Source of the DNA: Ichthyobacteriaceae bacterium | GTDB lineage: Bacteria; Bacteroidota; Bacteroidia; Flavobacteriales; JADGDT01 | Assembly (NCBI GenBank): GCA_023145615.1 | Contig: JAGLDK010000046.1 | Coordinates: forward strand, 1 to 46,612 | DNA length: 46,612 nt | Direction: 5' to 3' | Shown: positions 1 through 8,735 of the stretch, piece after piece | How positions within the stretch are numbered: the stretch's first letter is position 1 | Layout: the number at the start of each line of letters is the position of its first letter | The notes under the pieces: generated by a model | Database searches by the model: none | The model's input: the letters and a program-made list of their open reading frames with translations, nothing else | What the model was told of the DNA's origin: nothing | Program-made: the position numbers and the translations under genes

Positions 1-27
1 AACAGTGTTTGTTCCTTATTGCGGGTG

Positions 28-58
28 CAAAAGTACGTGCTTTTTTGAATCCTACAAG
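28..58 (-). promoter_or_regulatory. Strong promoter reading out of the left edge
   Basis: On the minus strand there is a TACTTTTG -7 box (28-35) preceded by a CTTG -33 element (55-58) with a 19-nt spacer, followed by GCACCCGC. This matches the Bacteroidota primary sigma-factor consensus (TTG/TTTG, about 19-20 nt, TAnnTTTG). Transcription would start near position 21 and run off the window, so the gene served is not visible. Confidence 0.6.
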
Positions 59-157
59 GGTTTTGTGTAAATAAATCCTGTAAACTGATTAACTGTGTGT
101 TTTTACCGATAAAATGTATATAGTTTTTGTAAGCATACCCAAATTCTTTCTTTTTTT

Positions 158-272
158 GCGTGAGGGATAGAACGGTTACCCCGCAGTGTTGTTTTGTAGC
201 GATAGCGGAAATACAACGCGAGGAGTATGAGTGATAGCCCGACCATGAAGCGAGAGCGGAATGGACACGCCC
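158..272. ncRNA. Structured RNA element, copy A (probable Flavo-1 type)
   Basis: Ends pair as GCGTG (158-162) with CACGC (266-270). Between them are the blocks AGGGATAGAA and GATAGCCCGACC and two internal hairpins, TTGTA/TACAA (194-198 with 212-216) and CCAT/ATGG (243-246 with 261-264), whose loops both hold AGCG..AGCGGA-like sequence. The same conserved blocks and the same hairpin layout with different stem bases recur at 41041-41134. It lies just past the stop of the response-regulator gene. The architecture resembles the Flavo-1 RNA described in Bacteroidota; the family name is from memory and the sense strand is uncertain. Confidence 0.6.
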
Positions 273-300
273 ACATTATATATTAACTTATTTTCACACT

Positions 301-999
301 TCACATCTCTTCCATCAACCTAAACCCTTCTCCGTGTACATTTATAATCTTAACACTTTCGTCGGCTTTTAAATATTTACGTAATTTAGCTATATATACA
401 TCCATGCTTCTGGATGTAAAATAAGTGTCTTCGTTCCAAATTCTTGTCAACGCTAAATCTCTTGGCATTAAATCGTTTTTATACATACTTAACAATTTCA
501 ATAAATCGTTTTCTTTTGGAGAAAGCTTTTTAACATCTCCTTTTATCACTAATTGACGTAGTCTTGAATCGAAAACATATTTACCAATTTTAAATTCAAC
601 ATTTATATTTTGTGTGTTTAATGAATAACTTTGCAGTATTGCTTTTATTTTGATAAGAAGTAATTCGGTATCGAAAGGTTTATTTATAAAATCATCAGCT
701 CCTATTTCATAACCTTTTATCATATCATCTTTCATTGACTTTTCTGTAAGAAAAACTATTGGGAGTTCTGGCTTCAATCTTTTCATTTCCTTTGCTAAGG
801 TAAAACCATCCTTTATAGGCAACATTACATCTAAAATTACTAGGTGTAATTTATGGTTCTTAAATTTCAACAAGCCATCGCGTCCATCAACTGCACAAGT
901 AATTTTATAATTATTTATAGTTAAATAATCGGTAAGTGCTTTTCTTAAATTAGAATCATTTTCTACAATAAGTATATTGTGTGTTTTTGTTACTGCCAT
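301..999 (-). CDS. OmpR/PhoB-family response regulator (RprY-like), orphan
   Basis: Two-component transcription regulator of 232 aa. The receiver domain (about residues 8-120) has phospho-acceptor Asp57 in LVILDVMLP, the switch Thr85, and Lys107 in NKPF. The C-terminal winged-helix DNA-binding domain (about 132-230) carries LSPKENDLL and the typical ending NVHGEGFRL. The acidic pocket reads VENDSN, so the usual second acidic residue after Glu13 is Asn14, with Asp15 next to it. The start is ATG. No histidine kinase is adjacent; the next gene upstream is coaE, about 590 bp away, so the partner is elsewhere. It resembles Bacteroides RprY in general layout; targets cannot be inferred. Confidence 0.9.
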   Translation of the reverse strand: MAVTKTHNILIVENDSNLRKALTDYLTINNYKITCAVDGRDGLLKFKNHKLHLVILDVMLPIKDGFTLAKEMKRLKPELPIVFLTEKSMKDDMIKGYEIGADDFINKPFDTELLLIKIKAILQSYSLNTQNINVEFKIGKYVFDSRLRQLVIKGDVKKLSPKENDLLKLLSMYKNDLMPRDLALTRIWNEDTYFTSRSMDVYIAKLRKYLKADESVKIINVHGEGFRLMEEM

Positions 1000-1395
1000 G
1001 ACTCTACAATTATTACATTACCTTAATTAAATACAAATGCTTATCTCTTAAATATATAACATTTAAGACTTTAAAACAATAAACAAAAAGGTTATTATGT
1101 AATTATAGAACTATAATTGGTGATAAAATTGGAAAAACACTACCATAATAAAACTTACTACGAACAATTAAACTAACATTATAAGCGTTGATAATTTTCT
1201 TTACAAAAAACAATCCTATACTTAACTCAAATTTAACACCTAGCATTTCATGGTTTTAAAACAAGTATAAAGCAAAAAAAGTAGCATAAAAAATAGTGCA
1301 AACACCTCTTTTTAGTTTTCCAAAACAATAAAATCCAAATATGCTACGCAACGAAGATATATTTAAAATTAATCACAACTATTAAATTATACTAA

Positions 1396-1540
1396 GTAAT
1401 AGTTGATTGTGCAAAGGTTTTGGGATTTTATGTTAGCTATGATAAAACTAAAAAAATAATTAGTAGTTTAATTAGTTACAGTGATTAACTTGACTTTATT
1501 GAAAACTTTACCCAAAAAATAAAGCCACTGAAATCAGTGA
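1396..1540 (-). repeat. Dispersed intergenic repeat, copy 1 (inverted relative to copy 2)
   Basis: Read on the minus strand, this segment aligns over about 140 nt with 21019-21157 (plus strand), roughly 80% identical by eye. Shared blocks include CACTGATTTCAGTGGCTTTA, TTCAATAAAGT, CTGTAACTAATTAAAC, ACATAAAAT and CAAAACCTTTGCA. Both copies start in a terminator-like hairpin and end in a CCTTTGCA motif pointing at a downstream gene. It has no coding potential. It could be a degenerate mobile element, a small RNA gene or a conserved terminator/promoter module. Confidence 0.7.
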
Positions 1541-1554
1541 CTTTATTTTTTGGG
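1511..1554 (-). terminator. Hairpin terminator after coaE
   Basis: A 20-bp stem (1511-1530 with 1535-1554) with a 4-nt loop starts 40 nt past the coaE stop. The single C/A mismatch on the plus strand becomes a U-G wobble in the minus-strand RNA, so the stem is continuous only in that transcript. The hairpin overlaps the start of dispersed repeat copy 1. Confidence 0.75.
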
Positions 1555-1593
1555 TGAAACTTGAATACTTAATTGTAATTATCTTGAATTCAA

Positions 1594-2199
1594 TTATGAT
1601 ACTATACTGATATCGAACTCCTTTTTAAGCTTATCTACCAATACACTTATTAAATTACTTGAATTTGTATCTGCCGATCCATATAAAACAAAATCAGCTT
1701 TTTTATTTCTTTGCTCATCACTCCACTGATTATTAATTCTATCCACAACCTTACTTTCAACAGTATTATCTCTGTGCATCACTCTTGAAATTCGTTCTTC
1801 AACATCAACACTTATACTCACTGTATAATCACACGATTTATCGGCTCCTGACTCAAACAAAATAGCAGCTTCTCTAACAACTATTTTTGCTGATTTTTTT
1901 TCGTGCTTCCACAATTCAAAATCATTAGCCAAAATTGGATGAACAATTGAATTTAAAATTTGTAATTTTTCCTTATTCCTAAAAACAATATCTGCAATAT
2001 AACTTCTATTAAGTTCATTATTTACAAACGAATCTTTTCCAAATTCCTCAACTAACCTATCATGTATTTCAACAGATGTATTCATTAAGTATTTTGCTTT
2101 ATCATCTGAATAATAAACCGGCACACCTAATTTCTCTAAACCTTTAGCTATTGTAGTTTTTCCACTTCCTATACCTCCTGTTAATCCAATTACATGCAT
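1594..2199 (-). CDS. coaE: Dephospho-CoA kinase
   Basis: Last step of coenzyme A synthesis: phosphorylates the 3'-hydroxyl of dephospho-CoA with ATP, in the cytoplasm. The 201-aa length is normal for the family. The N-terminus has the P-loop GLTGGIGSGKTT (Lys14), and the substrate-site Asp pair follows at 32-33 in YYSDDKAK. The segment REAAILFESG corresponds to the conserved PLLFE region, and RVMHRD and NNQWSDEQ are typical of the lid and C-terminus. The start is ATG. It lies 40 nt downstream of ybbR and is probably co-transcribed with it; a strong hairpin follows. Confidence 0.95.
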   Translation of the reverse strand: MHVIGLTGGIGSGKTTIAKGLEKLGVPVYYSDDKAKYLMNTSVEIHDRLVEEFGKDSFVNNELNRSYIADIVFRNKEKLQILNSIVHPILANDFELWKHEKKSAKIVVREAAILFESGADKSCDYTVSISVDVEERISRVMHRDNTVESKVVDRINNQWSDEQRNKKADFVLYGSADTNSSNLISVLVDKLKKEFDISIVS

Positions 2200-2239
2200 A
2201 ATAAAAATAAGTTAATTTTATTGAAAATAATTTATATAT

Positions 2240-3232
2240 TTAATTTACTGCATTATCAATTTTACGCAATAAGAACTCAACATCCGACGGTTCTACCCTT
2301 ATAAATTCAGCCTCATCACTAATAACACCAACATCTAATTTAATAAAATTAGATTCAGTATTTTTAATTAAATTATAATCAGCCACTACCTTAAACGAAT
2401 GCTGGGTAATATCATTATAATGAGTTAAACCAGTATTAAATACAACTTTTGCTTTGGCCGGAAAAACTCTTAACAAATATCCTTTGGGTACGTTTTTCAA
2501 CTCAATTTGAACATCTACACCACTCTGCGTATATCTTTCTACTTGCACATCTACTGAAATATTTTTACCTGATAAAACTAATAAATCTTCAGCAGGATTT
2601 ACTAGTGTAACAATAAACTCATCGCTATTAAAAACATCATCAATAATTAACGAATCGGTTTTAATTGATATTACTTTTTCTACATCTAACTTTCTTCCAG
2701 TAATAACTACAGAGTCAGGCAAAAGTTTTAACTTATTTTTATATTTATATGAAGGAGATAATTTAATATCACAATTAAGTTCTACCGGAATTTTTTTACT
2801 AACCTTTTTAGAAAAATCAAAAAACAACGTATCTAAAGATGAGTGCGACAAATTTACATCGCTTGAAAACTGATTTTTAATAAATGTAATCTGATCTTGC
2901 GGTAATAAATAATAACTTCCATCATTAAATTTACGAAGCTTTGAAAAAGATAATTCAATATTTTTATTACCAATAATATAACTTACAAACCTAAAACCAC
3001 TAGCTGTTGTAACTAATTCTAATTTAACATCGGGCAACTCATCAACCATTAATTCTACCGGAGCATTAATATAACTAACAACATAAGATAGTGTTTGAGT
3101 ATAAAGTTTCGACATTTTAATTAAGCCCCAAAAGAAGAATGATACTGCAAAAAACACTAAAAAAACCTTAAAATCTCTACCGCTTGTATGAATTTTAAAT
3201 TGATTAATTGCCTTATAATACCTCTTTTTCAT
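2240..3232 (-). CDS. YbbR-like domain protein, membrane anchored
   Basis: A 330-aa protein with one N-terminal membrane segment (about residues 21-41, rich in Phe, Leu and Val) followed by an extracytoplasmic beta-rich region holding YbbR-like repeats, seen for instance in PDSVVITGRKLDVEKV. In Firmicutes, YbbR proteins regulate the diadenylate cyclase CdaA. In Bacteroidota the gene regularly sits between yajC and coaE, and its role there is not established to my knowledge. A strong terminator separates it from yajC, so ybbR-coaE is probably its own transcript. Confidence 0.8.
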   Translation of the reverse strand: MKKRYYKAINQFKIHTSGRDFKVFLVFFAVSFFFWGLIKMSKLYTQTLSYVVSYINAPVELMVDELPDVKLELVTTASGFRFVSYIIGNKNIELSFSKLRKFNDGSYYLLPQDQITFIKNQFSSDVNLSHSSLDTLFFDFSKKVSKKIPVELNCDIKLSPSYKYKNKLKLLPDSVVITGRKLDVEKVISIKTDSLIIDDVFNSDEFIVTLVNPAEDLLVLSGKNISVDVQVERYTQSGVDVQIELKNVPKGYLLRVFPAKAKVVFNTGLTHYNDITQHSFKVVADYNLIKNTESNFIKLDVGVISDEAEFIRVEPSDVEFLLRKIDNAVN

Positions 3233-3374
3233 CTTCTTTTAACATTACTGATTACAACCAACTCAAAACATATTTCGAGTTTTATACTTACAACATTACT
3301 ACATCACAAATATAACAACTTTTAAAGTTGATATAAAAAACATCAACTATATCAATTTAAAAATTAATCAAAAA

Positions 3375-3414
3375 AAAACAGAGCATATTTGACTATACAA
3401 ATATGCTCTGTTTT
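3375..3414 (-). terminator. Terminator after yajC
   Basis: A perfect 17-bp stem (3375-3391 with 3398-3414), with a 6-nt loop and a long U tract on the minus strand (from the A run around 3370-3378). It closes the nusB-DUF1573-yajC unit. Confidence 0.9.
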
Positions 3415-3435
3415 AAAATACTATATAATAATAAT

Positions 3436-3744
3436 TTACTTTTCTACCTTACCGTAAGTAGAATTCGTTAAATCAAGAGATATAGATGATCTCTCAAACT
3501 TAATTCTTCCTGCTCCTGTTTCAATAACACAAGTTGAATCATTAATATCGGTAATTTTACCGTGAATACCACTTGTAGTTACCACTTTATCTCCACTATT
3601 AATATCGCTTTGAAATTTCTTCTCGGCTTTTTGCTTTTTAACTTGAGGACGTATCATAAAAAAATATATCACTCCAAACATTAAAACAAGCATTATTATA
3701 GATTGGTATTGACCACCTGCTGCTTGTAAAAAAACTGTATTCAT
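3436..3744 (-). CDS. yajC: Preprotein translocase accessory subunit YajC
   Basis: Small inner-membrane partner of SecDF in protein export; 102 aa, the usual size. A short N-terminus is followed by a single membrane helix (about 15-33) ending in the family hallmark FFMIRPQVKKQK, then a cytoplasmic domain with GDKVVTTSGIHGKI. ATG start. It lies 15 nt after the DUF1573 lipoprotein gene, an arrangement common in Bacteroidota. Confidence 0.95.
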   Translation of the reverse strand: MNTVFLQAAGGQYQSIIMLVLMFGVIYFFMIRPQVKKQKAEKKFQSDINSGDKVVTTSGIHGKITDINDSTCVIETGAGRIKFERSSISLDLTNSTYGKVEK

Positions 3745-3759
3745 TATTATTTTATTTAA

Positions 3760-4218
3760 TTATTTTTTATCTTCTTTAAGAGCAACATTAGCTAATACAC
3801 GAACATATTCTTTACCCGCTTTTGTATTAGTAGTTAAAGTTACACGCTTATTTTGATTACCTTTTTTTCCTCTTGAATTAAACTTCACTTCAATTTCTGC
3901 CTCTTCGCCTGGCTGAATTGGTTTTTCAGGATATTTAGGTACTGTACATCCACAAGATGCTCTTGCATTTGTAATAACTAAAGCTGTTTTACCTGTATTT
4001 TTAAACTTAAAAGTTGTTTCAACAACATCACCTTGAATCATATCTCCAAAATCATGCTCAGTCTTTTCAAAAACCATTACTGCAACTTCCTTGCTTTTAC
4101 CTGCCTCGCTTTTAGAAACCTCTACATTTTCCACTTTAACCTTACTAGATGCGTCATTGTTACATGAAACCATAACAGATGCACCTACTATCAACGCTGA
4201 CAATATTGTTTTTCTCAT
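3760..4218 (-). CDS. DUF1573 lipoprotein
   Basis: A 152-aa predicted lipoprotein: an N-terminal signal with lipobox VMVSC (Cys19), then an Ig-like DUF1573 domain beginning at FEKTEHDFGDMIQGDVVE and containing NARASCGCTVPKYP and PGEEAEIEVKFNSRGKKG, both diagnostic for the family. The function of DUF1573 is unknown; it is very common in Bacteroidota and often lies between nusB and yajC as here. Likely exported and anchored by lipidation. Confidence 0.9.
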   Translation of the reverse strand: MRKTILSALIVGASVMVSCNNDASSKVKVENVEVSKSEAGKSKEVAVMVFEKTEHDFGDMIQGDVVETTFKFKNTGKTALVITNARASCGCTVPKYPEKPIQPGEEAEIEVKFNSRGKKGNQNKRVTLTTNTKAGKEYVRVLANVALKEDKK

Positions 4219-4284
4219 CGAAATAACTTTTTAATTAGTTTAATTATTTATTTATTTTTGGTTCAGACCTCAAATATATAAACA

Positions 4285-5223
4285 TTATACTAATCCCCTA
4301 CCCGATTTTGAAATTTCTCCTTGTGCAGTTAATTCTTTTAATGCCTTATCTAAAACTCCGTTCACAAAAATCTTACTTTTTTCAGTAGAAAAATCTTTCG
4401 AAATTTCTAAATACTCGTTTATTGTAACTTTTGCTGGAATTGAAGGAAAATACAAAAATTCTGTAAGTCCCATTTGCATCATTATTAAATCTAACTGTGC
4501 AATACGCTCAGGATCCCAACCAGGAGTTTTATCAGTAATAATTTTCTTGGTTTTATCTAAATGCAATACAGTTTTGGTAAAAAGATCTTTAGCATACTTT
4601 TTATCATCAGCATCCTTATAAATTGTCATAAGTGGCTGCTTATCTTTCGAATCTTCGAAAGTTACCGTAAGAGTTTTTAAAGCCATACCATTGGCAACAG
4701 CAATATCACCTATCCAAGCAATATTTCTATCTTCAATATACTCGTGAATTTTCTCGTTTGGAGCAATCACGTCTTTAAATAAATCAATCATGAAATTTTT
4801 GTGAGACTTGAAGGTGTGCTCACTTTTTCGGATATACTTAGCGTATAATTCACTATTCTTAATATCCTTAAGTATAGATCTTAAATACTCGTCGTTATCT
4901 CTCCAATTAAAACCTCTATTCTCTACTGCTTCCTGAAGGTTTATATTTGCACCGAGCTTATGTACAAACTCGTTATTGGCTAACCTTTCATCAGGAACTA
5001 GGATTTCCTCTCCTAGTATTGATTTTTTTCTTCCGTCAATGGTATGTTTTTCCCATTGCACCACCTCTACTACTAAATCAAGCATTAAAATATACAAGTC
5101 ATAAATATCATCTATACTTTTCGATAAATTTCGTTGTTCAACATCAACTCTATCTTTATCTGATTGTACAAATGAATATACAGATTGCATTACCTTGGCT
5201 CTGATATGTCTACGTGTTAGCAT
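4285..5223 (-). CDS. nusB: Transcription antitermination factor NusB, long Bacteroidota form
   Basis: Binds boxA RNA with NusE/S10 to support rRNA transcription. Bacteroidota NusB is about twice the E. coli length; here 312 aa from the chosen start. The N-terminus MLTRRHIRAKVMQS and the C-terminal block PAKVTINEYLEISKDF with STEKSKIFVNGVLD are the family signatures. The frame is open further upstream to a TTG at 5292, but ATG 5223 matches homologues and a -7 promoter box (5251-5258) lies inside the extension, so the shorter form is preferred. Confidence 0.93.
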   Translation of the reverse strand: MLTRRHIRAKVMQSVYSFVQSDKDRVDVEQRNLSKSIDDIYDLYILMLDLVVEVVQWEKHTIDGRKKSILGEEILVPDERLANNEFVHKLGANINLQEAVENRGFNWRDNDEYLRSILKDIKNSELYAKYIRKSEHTFKSHKNFMIDLFKDVIAPNEKIHEYIEDRNIAWIGDIAVANGMALKTLTVTFEDSKDKQPLMTIYKDADDKKYAKDLFTKTVLHLDKTKKIITDKTPGWDPERIAQLDLIMMQMGLTEFLYFPSIPAKVTINEYLEISKDFSTEKSKIFVNGVLDKALKELTAQGEISKSGRGLV

Positions 5224-5250
5224 AAAATAAGAACTATTTAAATTGTGGTG

Positions 5251-5258
5251 CAAAGATA
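5251..5258 (-). promoter_or_regulatory. -7 box of the nusB operon promoter
   Basis: Minus-strand TATCTTTG followed by CACC, matching TAnnTTTG. The predicted start near 5244 gives a leader of about 20 nt to the nusB ATG at 5223. No clear -33 TTG is visible at the right distance. Confidence 0.5.
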
Positions 5259-5410
5259 TGAATTTTGATTTTATTATCCATCTCTCATTCAATCAAATTA
5301 CAAACCTTATTTCATAATAGCTATACTATTGATAAAACACGGCAAACTAACACTTAACAAGTATAATAATGTTTTTTAAGCACACAACTTTGTACAAATC
5401 AAGATTAATA

Positions 5411-6061
5411 CTAATTATCTATCAACTTATTTATTACCGATTTACGCCCAACTACTTGTAAAATTTCGTCATTTTCATACCTCAACCCACGAGCTGGAGA
5501 AAATTCTCTGGCATAAAATATTATTTGTAAATGAAGCTTATTCCAAAGCTCCTCGGGAAACAACCTCTTGGCATCTTTTTCGGTTTGTTCTACATTTTTT
5601 CCATTACTCAAACCCCAACGATACATTAATCTATGTATATGAGTATCAACCGGAAAAGCAGGAACTCCAAAAGCTTGAGACATTACTACCGATGCCGTTT
5701 TATGCCCCACACCTGGCAACGACTCTAAATCTTCGAAATTTTCAGGAACTTCCGAATTAAACTTATCAATCAATATTTTAGATAACCCCCAAATAGCTTT
5801 CGATTTTTGAGGAGACAAACCTATCGGCTTAATTATTTCTCTTATATCATCAACATCTAACCTAATCATTGCCTCAGGAACATCAGCTTTAGCAAACAAT
5901 TCGGGCGTATGTATATTTACTCTTGCATCGGTACTTTGTGCCGAAAGCAACACAGCTACCAATAATGTATAAGAACTATAATGATTGAGTGGAATTGGCG
6001 TACGTGGATACAATTCTTCTAACTTATTTATTATATATTCTACTTTTTCCGATTTTTTCAT
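5411..6061 (-). CDS. nth: Endonuclease III (base-excision repair glycosylase), lacking Fe-S cysteines
   Basis: Removes oxidised pyrimidines from DNA and nicks the strand. The 216-aa protein keeps the helix-hairpin-helix LPGVGHKT (115-122), with catalytic Lys121, and catalytic Asp139 in PVDTHIHR. The four cysteines that normally bind a 4Fe-4S cluster near the C-terminus are absent: the region reads FYAREFSPARGLRYEND, and the protein has no cysteine at all (LLSAQSTDARVN also has Ser for the usual Cys). The active site is intact, so it is probably functional but cluster-free. Single gene with ATG start, flanked by its own spacers. Confidence 0.9.
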   Translation of the reverse strand: MKKSEKVEYIINKLEELYPRTPIPLNHYSSYTLLVAVLLSAQSTDARVNIHTPELFAKADVPEAMIRLDVDDIREIIKPIGLSPQKSKAIWGLSKILIDKFNSEVPENFEDLESLPGVGHKTASVVMSQAFGVPAFPVDTHIHRLMYRWGLSNGKNVEQTEKDAKRLFPEELWNKLHLQIIFYAREFSPARGLRYENDEILQVVGRKSVINKLIDN

Positions 6062-6172
6062 CTAACAAATTTTAACCTGAAATTATATGCAAATAACACA
6101 CTTACACTAAAAATAAATCAACTATTACAATATTAGTTACTGATAATTAAATTAATTTTTATTATCAAAAAA

Positions 6173-6218
6173 ATCCCTTGATGATAAATAACTATAACAT
6201 TATTTATCATCAAGGGAT
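6173..6218 (-). terminator. Terminator after purC
   Basis: A perfect 19-bp stem (6173-6191 with 6200-6218), 8-nt loop, and a U-rich tail on the minus strand (A run at 6167-6173). It ends the phoH-purC unit about 130 nt past the purC stop. Confidence 0.85.
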
Positions 6219-6345
6219 ACATATCTACTTTATGATTACAAAAAAATACTACTAAATATTATTTAAGTGTAACAACAAAATTATTTGCGTACATATATTT
6301 AACTGAGAGTTTATAAGCACTAAATAATTAACAATTAAACATAAT

Positions 6346-7308
6346 TTATTTATTAGCCTTCAACCAACCGTTTACATTTTCATCAATACGATTATTAATA
6401 TTTTCAACATCAGCTTTAACAAATTTATCGCCTGTAATTTTTTCGTAAAGCTCAATATATCTTTCCGAAACCGACTCTACAAACTCATCGCTCATATCCG
6501 GAACAACCTGTCCTTCTTGTCCTTGAAAATTATTTTCTATTAACCACTGACGCACAAATTCTTTCGACAATTGACGTTGCTGAACTCCATTTGCTAATTT
6601 ATTTTCATAACCATCGGCATAAAAATATCTTGAACTATCTGGTGTATGAATTTCATCAATTAAAATAATCTCACCATCAACAGTTTTTCCGAATTCGTAT
6701 TTTGTATCAACCAAAATCAAACCCTTTTCCTTTGCAATTTCAGTTCCACGAGCAAATACTTTATAAGTATATTCCTCTAGTTTTGCATAATCATCGGCAC
6801 TAACAACACCTTGCAATAAAATATCTTCTTTCGAAATATCCATATCATGCTCCCCATTATCAGCCTTTGTTGTAGGTGTAATTTTAGGCTGATTAAATTT
6901 CTGATTTTCAACCAAACCATCTTCCAACTCAACACCACAAAGCACACGTTTACCAGCTTTATACTCTCTCCAAGCATGACCAGTTAAATATCCACGAATA
7001 ACCATTTCAACCTTAAAAGGCTCGCAAAATTTACCAATAGTAACATTTGCATCAGGTACAGCAATTATCCAATTCGGAACAATATCTTCGGTAGCCTTTA
7101 ATGCTTTTTCGGCAATTTGATTTAAAACCTGACCTTTATAAGGAATACCTTTTGGCAACACAACATCAAAAGCCGACAATCTATCGCTTACAACCATTGC
7201 TAACAAATCGCCATCAATACTATAAACATCTCGTACTTTACCGTTGTACACCGATTTTTGCCCTTCAAATTCGAATTTACTTTCTACAATTGCCTTAGCC
7301 ATTACCAT
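6346..7308 (-). CDS. purC: Phosphoribosylaminoimidazole-succinocarboxamide (SAICAR) synthase
   Basis: Purine synthesis: joins aspartate to CAIR with ATP. At 320 aa it belongs to the longer form of the family. Visible signatures are [14 protein letters not shown] near the N-terminus, [19 protein letters not shown], and [18 protein letters not shown] in the active-site region. Two Met codons lie close together (7308 and 7302); the frame overlaps the end of phoH by 14 nt from the first, so the two genes are translationally linked in one operon. Confidence 0.96.
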   Translation of the reverse strand: MVMAKAIVESKFEFEGQKSVYNGKVRDVYSIDGDLLAMVVSDRLSAFDVVLPKGIPYKGQVLNQIAEKALKATEDIVPNWIIAVPDANVTIGKFCEPFKVEMVIRGYLTGHAWREYKAGKRVLCGVELEDGLVENQKFNQPKITPTTKADNGEHDMDISKEDILLQGVVSADDYAKLEEYTYKVFARGTEIAKEKGLILVDTKYEFGKTVDGEIILIDEIHTPDSSRYFYADGYENKLANGVQQRQLSKEFVRQWLIENNFQGQEGQVVPDMSDEFVESVSERYIELYEKITGDKFVKADVENINNRIDENVNGWLKANK

Positions 7309-8248
7309 CTATTTTCTTGTATGCGTTAATAATCTGTTTTACTAATTTATGTCTTACAACATCTTTATCATCCAAATATATAAATCCAATTCCTTTTTCA
7401 TTATCCAAAGCAACTATTGCCTCCTTTAAACCCGATTTTTGATGCTTATATGGTAAATCTACCTGTTCAGGATCTCCGGTTACTATAAATTTAGCATGTT
7501 TACCCATACGGGTTAAAAACATTTTCATTTGCCCTTGGGTGGTATTTTGTGCCTCATCTAAAATAACAAAAGCATTATCTAAAGTTCGTCCACGCATAAA
7601 TGCAAGCGGAGCAATCTGAATAATTTGCTTTTCAATTAACATTTCTAATTTTTCATGAGGAATCATATCGCGCAAAGCATCGTATAAAGGTTGCATATAC
7701 GGATCTAGTTTTTCTTTCATATCTCCTGGCAAAAATCCAAGATTTTCTCCAGCCTCAACAGCCGGACGAGTAAGTATAATTTTTCTGACTTCTTTATTTT
7801 TTAAAGCACGTACAGCAAGTGCAACACTAACATAAGTTTTACCTGTACCCGCTGGCCCAACAGCAAAAACCAAATCATTATTATCCGATGATTTTATTAG
7901 CTTTTTCTGATTTTCGGTTAACGCCTTTATACGTTTACCTCCTACCCCATGCACAAGAGTATCATCGTTTTCTTTATAAGCTTTTCTATCGTATTCATCT
8001 GCAAAAATTATTCTTTCCAATTCGTTTTCGGGCAAATAATTATGCTGACTAACATAATCTACAATATCATTAAATCTACGTTCGAAATCAACTATTAAAT
8101 CTTCCTCTCCCATAATTTTCAACTGATTGCCACGTGCAATAAGTTTTAATTTTGGATATAACGATCTAATTAATTCCAAATTAATATTATGCTCTCCATA
8201 AATATCAACCGGATTAACATTTTCTATTTCTAATATTATCTCGTTCAA
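7295..8248 (-). CDS. phoH: PhoH family ATPase (PhoH-like, putative RNA helicase/ribonuclease partner)
   Basis: A 317-aa cytoplasmic ATPase of the PhoH/YbeZ family, usually linked to ribosome and RNA quality control. It has Walker [12 protein letters not shown], Walker [12 protein letters not shown] and downstream [10 protein letters not shown], all family markers. The N-terminal region with [21 protein letters not shown] is the KH-like part. The only start that gives the full conserved N-terminus is TTG at 8248; the first internal ATG would remove about 45 residues. It overlaps purC by 14 nt. Confidence 0.93.
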   Translation of the reverse strand: MNEIILEIENVNPVDIYGEHNINLELIRSLYPKLKLIARGNQLKIMGEEDLIVDFERRFNDIVDYVSQHNYLPENELERIIFADEYDRKAYKENDDTLVHGVGGKRIKALTENQKKLIKSSDNNDLVFAVGPAGTGKTYVSVALAVRALKNKEVRKIILTRPAVEAGENLGFLPGDMKEKLDPYMQPLYDALRDMIPHEKLEMLIEKQIIQIAPLAFMRGRTLDNAFVILDEAQNTTQGQMKMFLTRMGKHAKFIVTGDPEQVDLPYKHQKSGLKEAIVALDNEKGIGFIYLDDKDVVRHKLVKQIINAYKKIDGNG

Positions 8249-8735
8249 TTTGGGTTTGAGTTTAGTTTATTATAATTTAAATATCAGTAGCATATTTATA
8301 TGCATAATTTTTACTGAACACATAATTATAAAAGCAAATTAACAATTACTATAAACTATAATTTCGCTCATAATATGTCAATAACAAAGTAATTTAAATA
8401 CTTCTGAAATAGAAATGTAATTATCAGTATTATATTTCTTACTTCTAAGAATAAAATTCATCAATAAACACAAACATACAATAATAACACACAACAATTG
8501 TACTAAAACAAACTCTACGTTTTTACCAAAATATATTCTAATAATCGAACAAACATATAATAAACACTAACTATAACTAACTTTGATAGTTAGCATAAAT
8601 AAAATACTATTTAGTTAATGTTTTCGATATAATAAATAACCAATGTTTTTTTATTTCGATATTAATTAAACATCGCTTTTAAGCTACTCTAAATTTTTAT
8701 TGACATAACACATTTCAATTCTCAAAAAACACTAT
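8249..8735. other. 487-bp divergent intergenic region
   Basis: Separates phoH (minus) from the antiporter gene (plus). AT-rich, with no coding frame. The only ordered feature I see is the inverted repeat around a TAACTTTG box at 8567-8593. A short TTCGATAT motif occurs twice before the antiporter start (8626-8670). Confidence 0.6.
8567..8593 (+). promoter_or_regulatory. Inverted repeat embracing a possible -7 box for the antiporter gene
   Basis: CTAACTAT (8567-8574) and ATAGTTAG (8586-8593) form an 8-bp dyad with an 11-nt spacer that contains TAACTTTG (8578-8585), a fit to TAnnTTTG. If used, it would give a leader of about 145 nt to the antiporter ATG. A dyad over the -7 box would suit a repressor; no -33 element is clear. 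Confidence 0.35.

Larger units (their letters stand above)
1000..1593. other. 594-bp intergenic region
   Basis: No plausible coding frame. It contains a dispersed repeat copy (1396-1540) whose outer part is the coaE terminator hairpin (1511-1554). On the minus strand the repeat ends in AACCTTTGCA, which resembles a -7 box and could drive the response-regulator gene with a long leader. Nothing else recognisable in 1000-1395. Confidence 0.6.

Noticed and set aside
158-272. tRNA or tRNA-like gene for the structured element
   Set aside because: No T-loop GTTCRANYC motif, no anticodon arm of the right size, and the hairpins vary in length between the copies.
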